The notes under the pieces: generated by a model
The model's input: the letters and a program-made list of their open reading frames with translations, nothing else
Databases searched by the model: none
Told to the model about the DNA's origin: nothing
Made by a program: the position numbers and the translations under genes
Source: Anadara kagoshimensis
Taxonomy: Eukaryota > Mollusca > Bivalvia > Arcoida > Arcidae
Length of the DNA: 64,000 nt
Assembly: GCA_021292105.1 (NCBI GenBank)
Contig: CM037870.1
Location: 9,397,558 to 9,461,557, forward strand
Direction: 5' to 3'
Part shown: positions 1 through 13,222 of the stretch, piece by piece
Position numbering within the stretch: position 1 is the stretch's first letter
How the letters are laid out: each line of letters starts with the position of its first letter

Positions 1-130
1 AAACTATCCAGAAAAATCAGTTGTCTATTTTTCAGCTCTCAAATTCTTGTTGCGTTAGCAAATTTAGTTCGTTTTCTATTAGAGTCTCGAATCACGGATG
101 GTCGAGGATATCCTTTTGTACAGGGTACTC

Positions 131-358
131 GGTGGCTAAGTGGTCTAAAGTGCATGCTTACAGATTACAGCGCCTCTAACCACCTAGGTTCAAACCCCAC
201 TTGGGGCAGATCCAGTTTGGAGAAAGTTTGGCAGTTTGCTTGCTAAAGGTCAGTTATTTTCTCTGGCCACTCCATATTCCTCCACAATCCCTAAACTTAA
301 CATCTTGCTATAAGTGAAAGATTCTTGACTGGGTTGTAAAACTTCATTACTCCACTCC
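131..358 (+). repeat. tRNA-derived SINE (Leu/Ser-like head)
   Basis: The head has an A-box-like segment (ggtggctaagtggtctaaag) and, after about 60 bases, a B-box-like segment (ggttcaaaccc), as in RNA polymerase III promoters of tRNA-derived SINEs. The body ends with the tail word 'taagtgaaagattcttgactggg' (abridged) followed by a 'cattactccactcc' run, the same tail type seen in the other SINE copies of this window. It is not a functional tRNA because the acceptor arm does not pair. Confidence 0.7.
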
Positions 359-666
359 CTTTGTACAGGTGAGCTAGACTCAAAGAACCAAGACGATCCA
401 TTATGATATACTGAGGGGTAGAGCAGGTTTCACTTAAGTACATGTATCTGTAGGTTTAACTTCTTCACATGTTGATTACACATACTTAACGGTAAGTGTG
501 TACAACAGCTGACAAAAACTAATAAAAAGATGATACTAAACATGATAAATATAATTTCATATTTATCCAGCAAAAAACTTATCTGTTAGCGCCTAACATT
601 AAATACAGGTTTTTCTATATCATCATCAATATTAATTTATTATATATTGAAGCCTCCAGAAAACTG

Positions 667-745
667 GGGCTTTGGTGGTCGAGTGGTCCACCGGGTGCAC
701 TTAATTACTGTAAATGAACTATAATTTCATGGGTTCAATTTTTCA
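667..745 (+). repeat. tRNA-like SINE head
   Basis: An A-box-like 'tggtggtcgagtggtcc' is followed about 45 bases later by a B-box-like 'gggttcaattt'. The downstream sequence does not carry the usual SINE tail, so this looks like a truncated or strongly decayed copy. Confidence 0.45.
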
Positions 746-868
746 AGACTTTGCACTTTATGCCCTTTTTGCAGGGTTTAGTATTCAAGGATTTCAAAAA
801 ACTTAATATAAGATCGAGAACATATAGTATTTTATGCATGGTACAATTTTTTGCACCACAAAAAATTA

Positions 869-885
869 GGGGGGGGGGGGGGGGG
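869..885 (+). repeat. Poly-G tract (G17)
   Basis: An uninterrupted run of 17 G residues within AT-rich sequence. Length is likely to be unreliable in assemblies. Confidence 0.9.
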
Positions 886-2935
886 TAATTTTTTTAATTG
901 TAACTAACACTTCATGTAGTTACATTATACTGTTAAATTTAGCACTTCAAAAGTAGTTTTTTAGTTAATGTATTCGGCTGTCAATAATGATAATAATATG
1001 ATATTATAGACATCTATATATAATGTCAACAGCTGTCAGTCTGGTACTTAACAACTCAACTCACCTTAATCCTAATTACAATCATTATGTTTATAATTAT
1101 AAATAACAGGTGCATGGAAAATATGATGCTGTGAAATGAAAATTTTAATAGTTAAACTTTCAAAACTAGAGGTATATAGGATTTTTATTTAGACTTAAAA
1201 TTTTTAAAGTGTGAAATTTTAAAGTAGCCTCTAAGACAGGTTTGACTGTAAGATGTGTATAATTGTTTGGTCATTTGTGACAGATTGGCTCAATGTAAAA
1301 GTGGCCTCTATGATAGGTTTGAATGTTTATTTATTCATATACAGGGATGAAGATTAGCAGGGGCCCAGTAGCCAATGGCTTCTAGAAATCAGTCTGTGCT
1401 CCTAAATTTTTGCACATTTTACTCATCTATTACTATCATAACTTCTTTTCTGAAGTGAACTGTGCCCCTAACTCAAAATAGTTAAGCTTCATCCCTGATA
1501 TATCATGTAAAATTATGTGTGTCCCATAAGACTCAGTGTAAAATTTTGTGGATTAATTGGAGTTTTACATTTCAGTCAAGAATATTTCACTGATATCGAG
1601 ATGTCAGCAGCTATAAGTGAAATGGCAGAAATTTTTACTTTGCAGTGAGCTTAGTTTTATTTACATGCCATATCGGCTGTGACACAGGGCAATGGTTTAT
1701 AAGGCTTCTTCCAAAGAACCCTGTACATATTTTAACAGATTGGCTTAATAAACAAGTCATCTTTAATACAAGTTTGACTGTTCATGCTTTTATAAGTTAT
1801 GATATATGTGGTTTTGAACTTATGAAATGTAAAAAATAATGTTTTATTGAAAAAATTACCCAGTCAGACAAATCAAGTTAGATCTATATATCTCTCTGTG
1901 ATCCTAGTGAACATAATTACACGATAATATTGCACACCGCTTGATCACAAATATAGATGAAATAAAAACAGAAAATTATTTATGTGTAATAAAAAACACC
2001 ATTTTTCTCTGGAAAAATATGAAAAAATCTATTTCTATCAAAAATCAACAAATTAGGTCTGGATTGTAATAAAGCAGACGACATCAAAGACAATATCTGA
2101 CATCCTGTTACACCATTACGTTTTATATGAGTATGACGAGAGATTTCTTCTCCGTCTAACAGCTGCATAAAAAACAACTAACTTGTGAAGCAATATTTAA
2201 AAAGCAAAGGTAAAATAAAATTTTCACTTAAAAGCCAGGAGAAAATGAGATAAAAAAAAACTTAACAATAATCAGCAAATCAATTTTAACGGTTTGTTTA
2301 ACAGCATCAAAGAATGTTTCACTACAATTTTACTAAGCTTACTGTGCAATCAGGTGAATATTTCAATCTAGAGGTTCAACAAGGGAGGATTTTTCACATG
2401 TGTACTGTATAGATTAGTAATTTTAATTTCTTTTTTGGATAAATTTTACATCCCATCTCCAATTTCTAACAGAAATGTAGTTTAAAAAAATAATTTATTT
2501 TAATTAAATTTTTATTAAATTTTGATTATTCGTCTATCATAAATATATATGGTAAGAGAATATCAGATCTGAAGTCTTTTTTTTTTCACAAACCCTTAAT
2601 TTCAATATATTGCTAATGCCTTTTCCCATTTGATGAGAGCAAAACAACTTAAAACTTCAAAGGTTATCAAATATTATCTCACTTTCTCACCTGAAAAGTT
2701 GCAATAACTGAATCGTAATGCTTCCATAATGATATGAGTGATTTTCAGATTTCAAATGAAAATGTCCATTCTGAAAATTGTTTTCATGTCAAATTTAAGC
2801 AAATAAAAAACATATTAAAAGTTGATTCTAAAAGGGGGCTATGGGGCCATTAATCCCTTATTTTGCCAAACACCCTATTGTTAGTAGAGACTTTCTGAAA
2901 AAGCTATCTTTGAGAAATCTTAACATTAAATACTA

Positions 2936-2938
<3 letters not shown>

Positions 2939-2969
<31 letters not shown>

Positions 2970-3268
2970 AATTGATTTATTGATTGAATGTAGTTTTATA
3001 TCTCTGTTATGAATATTTCACTTATATCAAGACATCATCAGGCAATGTACAGAGAGGGTTCTTTAATGTGCCACGCCTGCTGTGACAAGCGTCATCAGTT
3101 TTTAAGGTCTCTTCTGAAGGACCCTATGACTTTCATTTCTAAATGCCGAGTTCTTGGAGAAAGGACACTCACTATCTATTTTCAAGTCTTGGTTAGACCT
3201 GGCCAGAGTTTGAACTCACAACCTCCCACATACTAAGCAAGCACTCTACCACTGAGCTACCGTACATA
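2939..3268 (-). repeat. tRNA-derived SINE with (TCAA)n-type tail
   Basis: Read on the minus strand, the head at about 3268 begins 'tacggtagctcagtggtaga' (A box) and has a B box 'gagttcaaactc' about 40 bases on. The 3' tail contains 'gatataagtgaaatattc' and then runs into a (TCAA)n-like array at 2939-2996. This is a near full-length SINE with its terminal simple repeat, close kin to the copy at 4986-5332. Confidence 0.75.
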
Positions 3269-3794
3269 TACATGTATATAATATATAAACACTTATATAG
3301 TATTTCTTAAAGCAAAAATAATATAATATACATCTAGTACAATAAACTGTACTTTTTTATATAAGGAACTACTAATAATCTATCAAATAAAATTATAGTA
3401 TGTTGGTTAAGCAGCATATATTGCTACACATTGCAACAGCAGCAGCAACTTCACAGTCTTTAAAATAAGACAAAGTACAATTTTATTATTCTAAAGTTCA
3501 TACAGTACATGAAGATTTTCTCTAGAGTAAACTAATAACAACATTTAAAGTGTTGGGATAATCAATCCAATCATGCCGTATAATTCAGGCCAGTGGCAAT
3601 CAGAAACTCCTTTCTTACATGAGGTCATCTGGGAAATTTTCAAAGTTGACGACAGATTCACCTGTATCTAACAACATTATATTAAGCTCATCTCTTTGAA
3701 ATAAGTCATAATTTTCAAACAGTCTTTATCTGGTATTTCAACATTGTCAATTGTGCTATATATGTATAGTAGTCTATTGAAAAAGTAACCAGTC

Positions 3795-3890
3795 CTTCAT
3801 TAATATGTTACCAGTCTCAGACTGTTGGACTGAGCATTACTTCCAACAGTATCAAAATCCACTCATAATACTGGACACTGATGCTAAAGC
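3795..3890 (+). repeat. Dispersed repeat shared with 20425-20480
   Basis: The stretch beginning 'ttaccagtctcagactgttg' recurs in diverged form near 20430 ('attaccagtctcagattgtt'), followed in both by 'gact..gc.ttact' and a shared '...atactgga/atattgga' ending. The superfamily is not recognisable. Confidence 0.5.
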
Positions 3891-4279
3891 TGCTTTAATT
3901 CAATTAACGGATGGCTGGCCACGCCCACAATGTTCCAACAAAGGCCCTGCATGTTTGAATGGCAAACAAAAAGAATGAAAACTCACCCTGAATTGTGCCA
4001 TTTAATGAGTCACTGACACTAGTAAGTCATATATTGCCGTGACACTGCTTTGGTACTGTGATGCCGGCACATGTCGAACATAAAAGGCATGACCAGCGGG
4101 GATGTCAATTGCCAGAATTAAACTTCTAAATGTGGTCTGTTGTCCAATGTGCAAAGGCTCTACTAAACATTACTGGCAAACTAACAATTGAAATTCCAAA
4201 ACAAAATCTGAAGTGTGACTATAGTTATTTTTGGAAGAGTAGACCATATTCAGTTTAAAATTTGAAAATATATCCTTTA

Positions 4280-4436
4280 CACAGGTGAAAATCCATGTGT
4301 TTAACTTAATTTGCTAGTTTTCAAAGTTTACATGATGTTTTTGATATGGGATTGTGGTTTGGACATGGATTAGTATAATTGTTTTTTAGCTTTGTTATGG
4401 GATTGTGGTTTAGACATGGATTAGTATGATTATGAA
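4280..4436 (+). mobile_element. Retroelement family A, 3'-end fragment with doubled tail
   Basis: A decayed copy of the 3' end described at 28762-29806. It has 'gtgtttaacttaatttg' followed by the tail unit 'gattgtggtttggacatgga', and the tail unit occurs twice in tandem, at about 4347-4376 and 4399-4428. Confidence 0.6.
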
Positions 4437-4985
4437 AAAGAGATCAATAACAAATCCTATAAAACATTTTTTAAAAAAAACTTTCATTATTTGATAAAAA
4501 AAAAAAAGAAAAAAAAACAAAAACAAAACAAAAAATATTTTAAAACTATGCCCTTGGCAATCTGCATAACAATATCAATTGAATGAAACAGCATCAGAAA
4601 TAGGTTAATGTAGGTTGATATCAGTGTTATCTACATCAGGGATCTGATGCAAAATACAACTGGTAAAAATTCTCTAATGTAGAAAAACAAGTTTATAACT
4701 TCACTCATGTAAAAACACTCCATGCCCCAAGAGATTTTAATATTTATGAACATTTACCAACTCTTTACAAATCAACAAACAACGCAAATATTACAAGCTT
4801 TGTATTAATATAAATGTGTACATGTATAAATTAATGTACACCTATTTAAGTTAAACCAAAAAATTTGTTTCCACATACCCCATATAATCTACATTTTTTT
4901 ACCCTTGCGGTAACTTTTTTCATTCTGCTATCTGGTCAACAGCAGTTCATGACCACCAGTTCATGACCACTAGCGATTTCTAACC

Positions 4986-5332
4986 ACTGCAGTAGCTCAA
5001 TTGGAAGAGTACTTACTCCTTAAGTGGAAGGTTGTGGGTTCGAACATCAACTCGGTCTGACCACAGACTTGAAAGTGTGTAGTGACTGTTCTTTTGCCAA
5101 GCACCTGGCATTACGAAATGAAAGTCATGGTTCTTTTTGGATAAGAACTTAGATTAAACGAGGTCCCATGTCACAGTGGGTGTAGAATGATAAAAACCCT
5201 GCTGTATAATGCCATCAGCGCAACACACACACACAAATTCTGCACCTTTGCCTATGGTTGTCGACATCTTGATATAAGTGAAATATTCTTGAATGGGATG
5301 TTAAACACAATTACTCCACTCAACTCAACTAA
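4986..5332 (+). repeat. tRNA-derived SINE, near full length
   Basis: Starts with 'gcagtagctcaattggaag' (A box) and has 'gtgggttcgaacatc' (B box). The body holds 'ttgccaagcacctggcatta', 'aaccctgctgtataatgcc' and the tail 'gatataagtgaaatattc' followed by a 'cattactc..ctcaactc' end. It is the best copy of this SINE in the window. Other copies lie at 18290-18600 and 34660-34893 (both 5'-truncated). The tail resembles bivalve SINEs of the RUDI/V-SINE type, but that subfamily name is a guess. Confidence 0.8.
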
Positions 5333-5708
5333 CAATTTCTACTTTTTTTATCTATTTTCAACAATAACAAATACTCAAAATTACAGATATAACAAGATTG
5401 CTTGCAAAATGTTTACTTTGATTTTGAGATTCAATCACAGTTGATACACATTTTTAAAACAAAATCACTATAAGTGTAGTTTTTTTTTGTGATTGGTGTC
5501 AAAAATGTTCTGTGAAAAAATTTGTACCATGTGTTAAACAATATATATTTTTTACCATATAGTCAATTTCAGAAATCTGCAAAATATTACACCCCGAGAA
5601 AAGGTAAAAAACTACAAAACAGCAACTAATTGTACCTGTAAAATCAAGAAAATTTACAAGTGCCTTAATTGTTGCCAAAAATCCTGCCTTTACAAAAAGG
5701 GTAGAAAA

Positions 5709-5860
5709 CATGAAAAACACAGAATCAATATATGTGGCCTTTATATATAACATTAGAAAACATGAAAAACACAGAATCAATATATGTGGCCTTTATATAT
5801 AACATTAGAAAACATGAAAAACACAGAATCAATATATGTGGCCTTTATATATAACATTAG
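5709..5860 (+). repeat. Three-copy 52-bp tandem repeat
   Basis: The unit beginning 'catgaaaaacacagaatcaa' occurs at 5709, 5761 and 5813. The copies are essentially identical, so the duplication is recent or has been homogenised. Confidence 0.9.
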
Positions 5861-8545
5861 CAGTTATTAGTTGTTGGTTTATACACTGACTTTGACTTTT
5901 TATCTATCCCTTTTGATATCACCACTATCAAAGGCTTTTCCAAGATCACAGAGGATTATTAATGAACTCATAAACCAAATTACATAATAATAATAACTTT
6001 TTTAAAAATTATTCGTTTCATTTTCCAATTTGTAGGATTCCACGGAAATGAACTGTGACCATATTAACAGGATTTTCTCATCATGTTTATGCCCACCAGA
6101 ATGTGACATTTAAAAAATCAAAGAAATGGTTTCAATAGTAGGGGGATTCAATTTTTGTTTACTCACTGGAAAAAAAGTTTCAAAGATCACACTTTTTAAA
6201 ACCAAATCTTCAAAAGCAAACACAGAAAGTTTTAATATGGAGTACCTCAGGGTCATTGAAATAAGGCTTAAATCAAATTTGATAACTTACTCGTTTGTAT
6301 GACTCAATATTTGATGAAAAAAAACTACATATCATAAAAAACAAAGTTTTAATAACATTTTGAAGTACACAATTCTTCTAAATGGATATGTGTAACTTTC
6401 CACTTATTTCAAGATTGCACCTTTTTTTAAACCTAGGTAACCGCTACAAATGATGAATGAATACATAAACCTCATCTGTTTAGAAAACTTTGATAAAATG
6501 GTTCATGACAAATTTTTATAAAATAAACAGATCTACCACAACCTTGAAATAAATTTGTCTTTTTTGAGTAGATGAAGAACAATATGTTAAAGTATTCATT
6601 TAAGAATAATTTAAGGTCACTGTTACCTTAGCTGAAAACCAGTGTGTTTAACCACTTAAACAAATGAGGGCTATCCCACTCAATAAAGGCCAATGTTAAT
6701 CCACTTTTGACTAACTTTGTAGAACTTAAATTTTGTCATTTTTAAGCATTTTGATACACACTCAAATATTTCAAGCAGGTTTTCTATAGATTTAAAAAGT
6801 TTGAATTTTTTTTATTTTGGAACTAATTTTTTCACCGTAATTTTACCACCATAATGGTGTCACTATAAACATTATATTTATTTTCTGGTGGAAACGGAAT
6901 CTGATTCGGAACAACAGAGCCATTCTTATTGACAAAACTCAAAAAAATTTTGTTATTATGGATACACATACAATGTACCAGTAGATTGTCATATTTTTAC
7001 ACAGTTTATTATTTATCCTTCTTTGGGGTCTAGTCTGAAACTGGAAAACTAAAAAAAATTCTATAAATTCTTTTTAAAAGTTATAAAATCCTATAAATTC
7101 ACAAAAAAAATTAATAAATACATAAATTGTGGTAGGTGGGGTGGACTTTTTAACATAAAAGCAAACTAACTATACTCATTTACAATATCTACACCAACAA
7201 GGGCATATTTCAAAACTTTTTTAAAAGTTAAAATTGTATCAATTCATATTCATAAATTGACCAACTTAAAACTATAATACGGTGGACATGACCGAATTAT
7301 TAAAATTAGCGTTCTTGTTTTTCTTTGAAATAAATATTAATTTTCTATCAAAGAACCAACATCTTAAATCATTCTATGAACATGTTGTATAAATGATGTA
7401 TATATGATGATATAAGCTTTTTAACTTTCTGTTGGTTTTATTTCATGTCCTGATGCTGAGGATTGCAGGTGGCAATCGCAGAGAAAATATCTTCATCTTA
7501 AATAAACTAAAGACTTTATGATAAAGTTTAGTACTTGAGTTTTAAGTACAAATCTCTTAACTTCATAACAAACATATGGCATTTGTTACTTATTTAACGG
7601 CAGTCATCTTTGATGACATGCTTGTCTATTCTTTTGTGTAATCAATAATATGCAAGAGTTCAAGTGAAGCCCACAAACAAACTACAACATCAAACGCTGA
7701 GAATATGAATAAGCTTATATAGCAATTGCATAATTTAGAGAATAAAAAAGAATTAAGTGTAAACATGTACTGCTTTAAGACGGAGTATGAAAGAATAAAT
7801 AGCTTTTGATTATGTCCGTGTGAAACACACACTACTTGATAAATCTTGATTTTGTATACATGTTACAAACAGAAATCAACTATTACACCATTTCCTTCCA
7901 TTAATTCTCCTCTATTAAAGTATAAAAGATAACTTCATCGGTAATAAGGAGAATTTTAAAGTCCAAAATATTTATAAAAGTTTTTTTTCAGTATTTCTTG
8001 TTTAGAAAAAAAAAAAAAAATGCTCTATCATGTTGTATCTGTGAAACTTAATTTTGTTAAAATGACAACTAATTTCGATTCTTTGCCTTTTTACAAAAAA
8101 CCACAGTTATAAATATAAGACAGAGCAGAGATTTTAAAGAAACATACAAATTATTGAATAAAAAGGTAGTATTCATGAGGTTATTTAAAGTACTTATTTA
8201 TACTTCTTAGGAGGTGTGGAGTGGTGTTATGGAGTTTCCATATTTTAACTTATATCAGTTCTGGGATGGTAGAGGAAACCAGAGTGAAAAGAGAAAATCA
8301 CCAAACTTTTGCAAGAAAATTGATAAACTTTTTCACACTTGGATCAGTCTCGAGTTTGGTATTTCTTAGGAAATTGAAATACATGTATAATTTTTAGAGA
8401 AAGAAATCTTTAAAGAATTTTGACAATTTGGTTAAATTTCTATAAAAACACATTGTGTTTTAAAGACCCCTTTAATCATGCAATTATTCACACTAATAAT
8501 TTTTGCTCTCTCTCTCTCTCTCTCTATTCTCCCTGACATACATAC
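5861..8545. other. AT-rich stretch with no supported gene
   Basis: No coding exon, RNA gene or clear mobile element could be supported. The stretch contains poly-A/poly-T runs and a CT microsatellite at 8503-8525. It lies 3' of the receptor ectodomain exon on the minus strand, where transmembrane and death-domain exons would be expected, but I could not identify any. Confidence 0.5.
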
Positions 8546-11141
8546 CTATACATAGGGTATCTTCTGTGTGTGTACAATGTTTCAATATAATCTGTGTCTT
8601 CTTACACTCTGAACATTTACGACACGCTGATGTTGCACTTTTCACGTCCGAGTACGTGCCATTCTGACACAAAGTACACACCGAGTTCTGTCTACTTGTA
8701 CAAGGTATCACTGCTCCGTAACCAACGTTACATAATGTACACAACTGACACTGCTCCTCTGTGTCGTTAAAATAAAAATAGGCGTCACATTCACACACAG
8801 TGTCATGTGTTTTATTACATGAAGTTAATGTATGGAATGTGTTTTACATACAGTACAAGGTTTACATATACCATATGTGCTTCATTTGAGGAAAATGTCT
8901 GTCCTTCGACACAGCTCTCACAAACGGTGTCATGATCATCAGAACAATTACTGGTTAATCCAAATCCAGGTTTACACTTGCTGCAGCAGCGAGTTCCGTT
9001 GAAATTATAAGTGTCCTGCTGACATGTCAAAGCTTCGGAGAGTGCAAATACCTGTATAAAAATAGAAATGAGACAATGAAATTAGGAACAAGCTACTAGC
9101 AATATTGATTTCCTGACAAAGTTTCTATATTGGGTATCTACAATTGTCTCCCTTCTAAATTTTCCAATTTAGTTATAAATTAAAACAATTATTAGATTTT
9201 TACAGCAGAAAAAATAGTAAAACATTATTTTGATAAAAATAGTGTTATTCAATGTCTATCGAGATTTGATTGTAAAAAGAATAGAAGACAATTTTTGTAT
9301 TCAAGTCTAGCAAAAGATGCAGCATCTCTGTCATTGTCATTGTGTTTGTGACAGTGAATTTTGATTTTGTTTTTAGCAAATCCAATAAACTTGAATGAAG
9401 TTTGGTATTTTAAATTACATGAGCCTAGTTGTAATGTGAAAGTGTTATGCATATCTACAATTACCACAGACTATCTCAACACTGCAGACAGGGACCAGGC
9501 AAACAGTGGATACTTACGCTTTTGCATTTACATGATGTAAATTGTCACCAAGGTACCAGTAATAAAATATCACCATTTTCAACATTTAAAAAATCTCCAT
9601 GGTGACAACATTTCTACTTTTACAGAAATAGTTTATAATAATTGAGAATGTGCACATAGGTTTCAGTTGGGACTATGCTCATGCAAGTGAACAAATTATC
9701 AAGCATTATTAGTTTATTGGATTTTCTATGAAAATTTTTGCTGCATAATTCACTGTCACATGGGGTCATGAAGTTCATATAAAATTTTAGATAGAAGAGG
9801 AGATATTTGATCTCATTTCTTCTTTCATCCTGTATTAATACAAGGGGGTGCAACATCATATAGATGAGTTTTAACATGGAAACTGGACCCTGTATACAAG
9901 GAGCACCTGTTAATAAAGGCACTATGTTTCTCTTGCGTTAGCTTTGTAAACATGATTTGTTGTATATGTAAACCATGCATAGAAAGAGTTAATTTATTTA
10001 AAAAGTATTTGGGGACAACTAAATAATATATATGAATATATATGACCACCCCCTCCCCCATTTTGGGCATTCAAGTTTGGGTATTTACAGAAAAAGAAAA
10101 CAAATTAGGTTTTTAGAAAGCTCCCAGCATTATAAAACACATCGTTACATCTACTGTACCAACGATACAACTGTAGGACTTTGTATGTTGTCCAAATAAT
10201 TCTAAATATCAAAATATCGTCCTCATTCTCGACACAAGACCGACAGTGCACAACCGGAAGAAGACCGCTCGCAATAATAAACTGACTGGCAACAGGTTTC
10301 CAAAACCGGATTTTTGTTTTCGCGCGAAGTTAAAGTGAGATATCGCCCGAAGGACACATGTTCTTTCAGTTTTTGATAATTTGATAAATGTTAACTTTTA
10401 TGTAAAAAGAGGTTCTATCTTTTGTAAATCTAATTTCACGTATGTGTGAAAAATTACAAGTTGGGTACAGTGATACTATAATTAATTTATTACCGTCAAA
10501 ATCTGATAAACAGAATATTCCGTAATTAAAGAAATAAGGTCTTTTTCTGTATATAATCAAATTAAAATATCGCCATTTGTGTCCGGTGTTATGTACAAGC
10601 GGGTTATTGACAAAGTGTTAGAAAATTCTAATCAAATTTTGTTCAGTTTTTTATTAGTTTTTATTAAACATGAAAGAAGCGTTAGTTCTTTTGATGACAG
10701 TAACATATGTTATACCAGTATAATGTCGTTCTGTGTAAATCACGACTGTAGAGAAGTGTGTACGACGTCAAAAATCGAATTATTTAACCGACGGAATAAC
10801 CAACACATGTCTAGCAGGTTTTCTTTGTTTATTTAAATGTAGCTATATAAATTAAACCATTATGTTTGAGAATATTCATGTTGAATTGTTTTTATACCGG
10901 AATCTGTCACCTATGTGTATTTTATTCAGTTTTTATTGTAAATAAAATTAAGAACAATGTGTTACAGATTTCGGCATCATGAACAAGAATCGAGGCTCTA
11001 CATGTTACACAACCCGAGTCGTCAACCGACTGCACTCTTCGAAAATTAATTACGATACGTAATTACGTATCTTCGATTCATCGATCTGTCACAAATGAAA
11101 TTTTAAAATTCTGCAAACTTTGCTGATGCAATTGTCCATAT

Positions 11142-11208
<67 letters not shown>

Positions 11209-12545
11209 TAACTGTTTTTCGTTGCTAACATTTATCAATGTTTCGGTACACATGTATATTTGTCCGACAGGTCATTGTTATTTATTCTATTTTACCTTAA
11301 ATCATAATAAAACGTTATTTTTATGGTAAAATGTGATTGATTGTAAAACTGAAAATTGCCACTAACAGAATTAAGTGGATATATTAATGCATTAGCGGGA
11401 ATGACTACAATGACTCAACTTACATTAATTTCCTATGGTAAGGAAGTGCTGTGAAGATGTCTATCAGTTAAATAAATTTTATAAGGGTTATGACAAATTT
11501 CCCTTTGGGACAAATTGGTTTGTGTGGCTTTTTATGCAAATCAAGTAAAAAAGCCATTTTGAACAACATTATATTATTATTTTGGATAAATTCTAACTGG
11601 AATACAGGGGAAACGGGGACAGTTCATGTCCAACCCTCGGCTATCGGCATATACCGATGTCATTACAACTCAAGATGCATATACATTTTGCCAAAATTTT
11701 TGCTTCTCTGACTCTCAAAACCACCACCAATACCAGAAAGTCAAGACCGAAAATGTGTCATTTTACTTTTAAATTACTGCTTTCTTTTTCTGCAACGCAA
11801 TTTAAAAACGCCGAGTCGTTCGTTGTCGTGATTTCTTCTCCATTTATTAAATATTAACCTTTTTTCTGAGAACCGATTTGAATATAGATATATGTATTCA
11901 ACATTCATTAATTCGCGAAACTCAAAAAGCATATTTTCCCGCGCTAATTAAGGCTATGCCATGTGTAACAGACTTGGTTTTACACTATCGATTTTCTACA
12001 TCAAACACACGCAATTTACATCATATAACATCCATACGCCTAGACAATTTAGTTTAATTGAGTTTAATTTGATTTTGATTTTCAGGGTTTGTTTTACATA
12101 TTGTTTTTACACGACTCCTGTCAAATACTGTGACGTTTTGTAGTCTATAGTCCATCTGGCACTCCGGTTGTTTGTCCTGCCGATAACTACTGTGGTTGAT
12201 AAACACAGCCGATATATATACATTACGTGACTATTTTAGCAAGTTTATGGAAATATAACTCATTAAAAATCAATACGAACATTTATTTCATCTCTGGTAA
12301 TATTATTTTCTTCTCTCCTTTGATGTTTCCGTAAAATCAATCTATATACTGACTGATCGAATACACACGTTGTTCTGCTCATTGTATATGTAATCGTAAA
12401 CCGGGCGCTAGGGTCCAGCGGAAAAGGATCCAGCGGCCCAAACAGTAGGGGAGGAGAGAACGACATTTTTTTCTGATAATCTATCTGTAGAAAGGGTTAT
12501 TTTTTACTAAATGTGATATTTATACTGCATCTTTTAAATAGGAAT

Positions 12546-12582
<37 letters not shown>

Positions 12583-13145
12583 CGAGTCTCATCTTAACTC
12601 ACAAAACCACAAAGACCGGTGACAAAAATCATTGGCATGGCAATCCTTTTTCGTCTGAATTCTAAAAACCTGTAAATTACCGACAGATATGTAATTAATT
12701 ACCCGAAATTCGATAAACATCAAAGAAAATCTATCCGACAAGTGTAACAACTTGTACCCCTACAGGTTTATGGTGTCGGTGCAATGTCCCCCGGGGTATC
12801 AGTAATATGCCCCGTGAATTAATTAATTAAATAAGGACCTATCGGTGTTATCGGCAGATAAACGGTCGGTAGATAAAATAATAGAATTATATAAATTTTG
12901 AAATCCTAATGTCATTTACAAATTTTGAATTTATTCATTTTATCATTTTTATTTCATAAAATATACTTTAAAAACACATAAAACGAACGAAATTTATTTA
13001 ATATGCTAATTTTGAATTAATATGCAACATTACATTAGGCACATAGCAACTTGTCAAAACTAATTTTGAATCTCCAATTTTGTGTATAAATTCAAAATTT
13101 GCATATGAAATTAGTTAACAATTGTTATCATGTGAAACAATTAAT

Positions 13146-13222
<77 letters not shown>

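Larger units (their letters stand above)
359..2938. other. Intergenic AT-rich DNA, no gene seen
   Basis: No convincing coding exon. A tRNA-like SINE head lies at 667-745 and a G17 homopolymer at 869-885. Two stretches near 1210-1325 share a diverged word close to 'ctctaagacaggtttgactgt', which also recurs near 21,260 in PPM1K intron 1, suggesting an old dispersed repeat. Confidence 0.5.

Noticed and set aside
1983-2162. Possible terminal minus-strand exon after a good 'tttttatgcag' acceptor (60 codons, LLDGEEISRHTHIKRNGV...)
   Set aside because: It lies in the right direction to be a last exon of the receptor gene, but it has no death-domain or other recognisable motif and its phase cannot be linked to the known donor.
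3190-3268. Functional tRNA gene on the minus strand
   Set aside because: A and B boxes are present but the acceptor stem does not pair, and the sequence continues into a SINE body and tail.
5499-5780. Hydrophobic minus-strand frame as the receptor's transmembrane exon
   Set aside because: It overlaps the 52-bp tandem repeat, lacks a clear acceptor and donor pair in the required phase, and has no stop-transfer basic cluster.
11120-11329. Open frame reading LFIYLFIYLFIY
   Set aside because: Pure translation of the (TTTA)n microsatellite.
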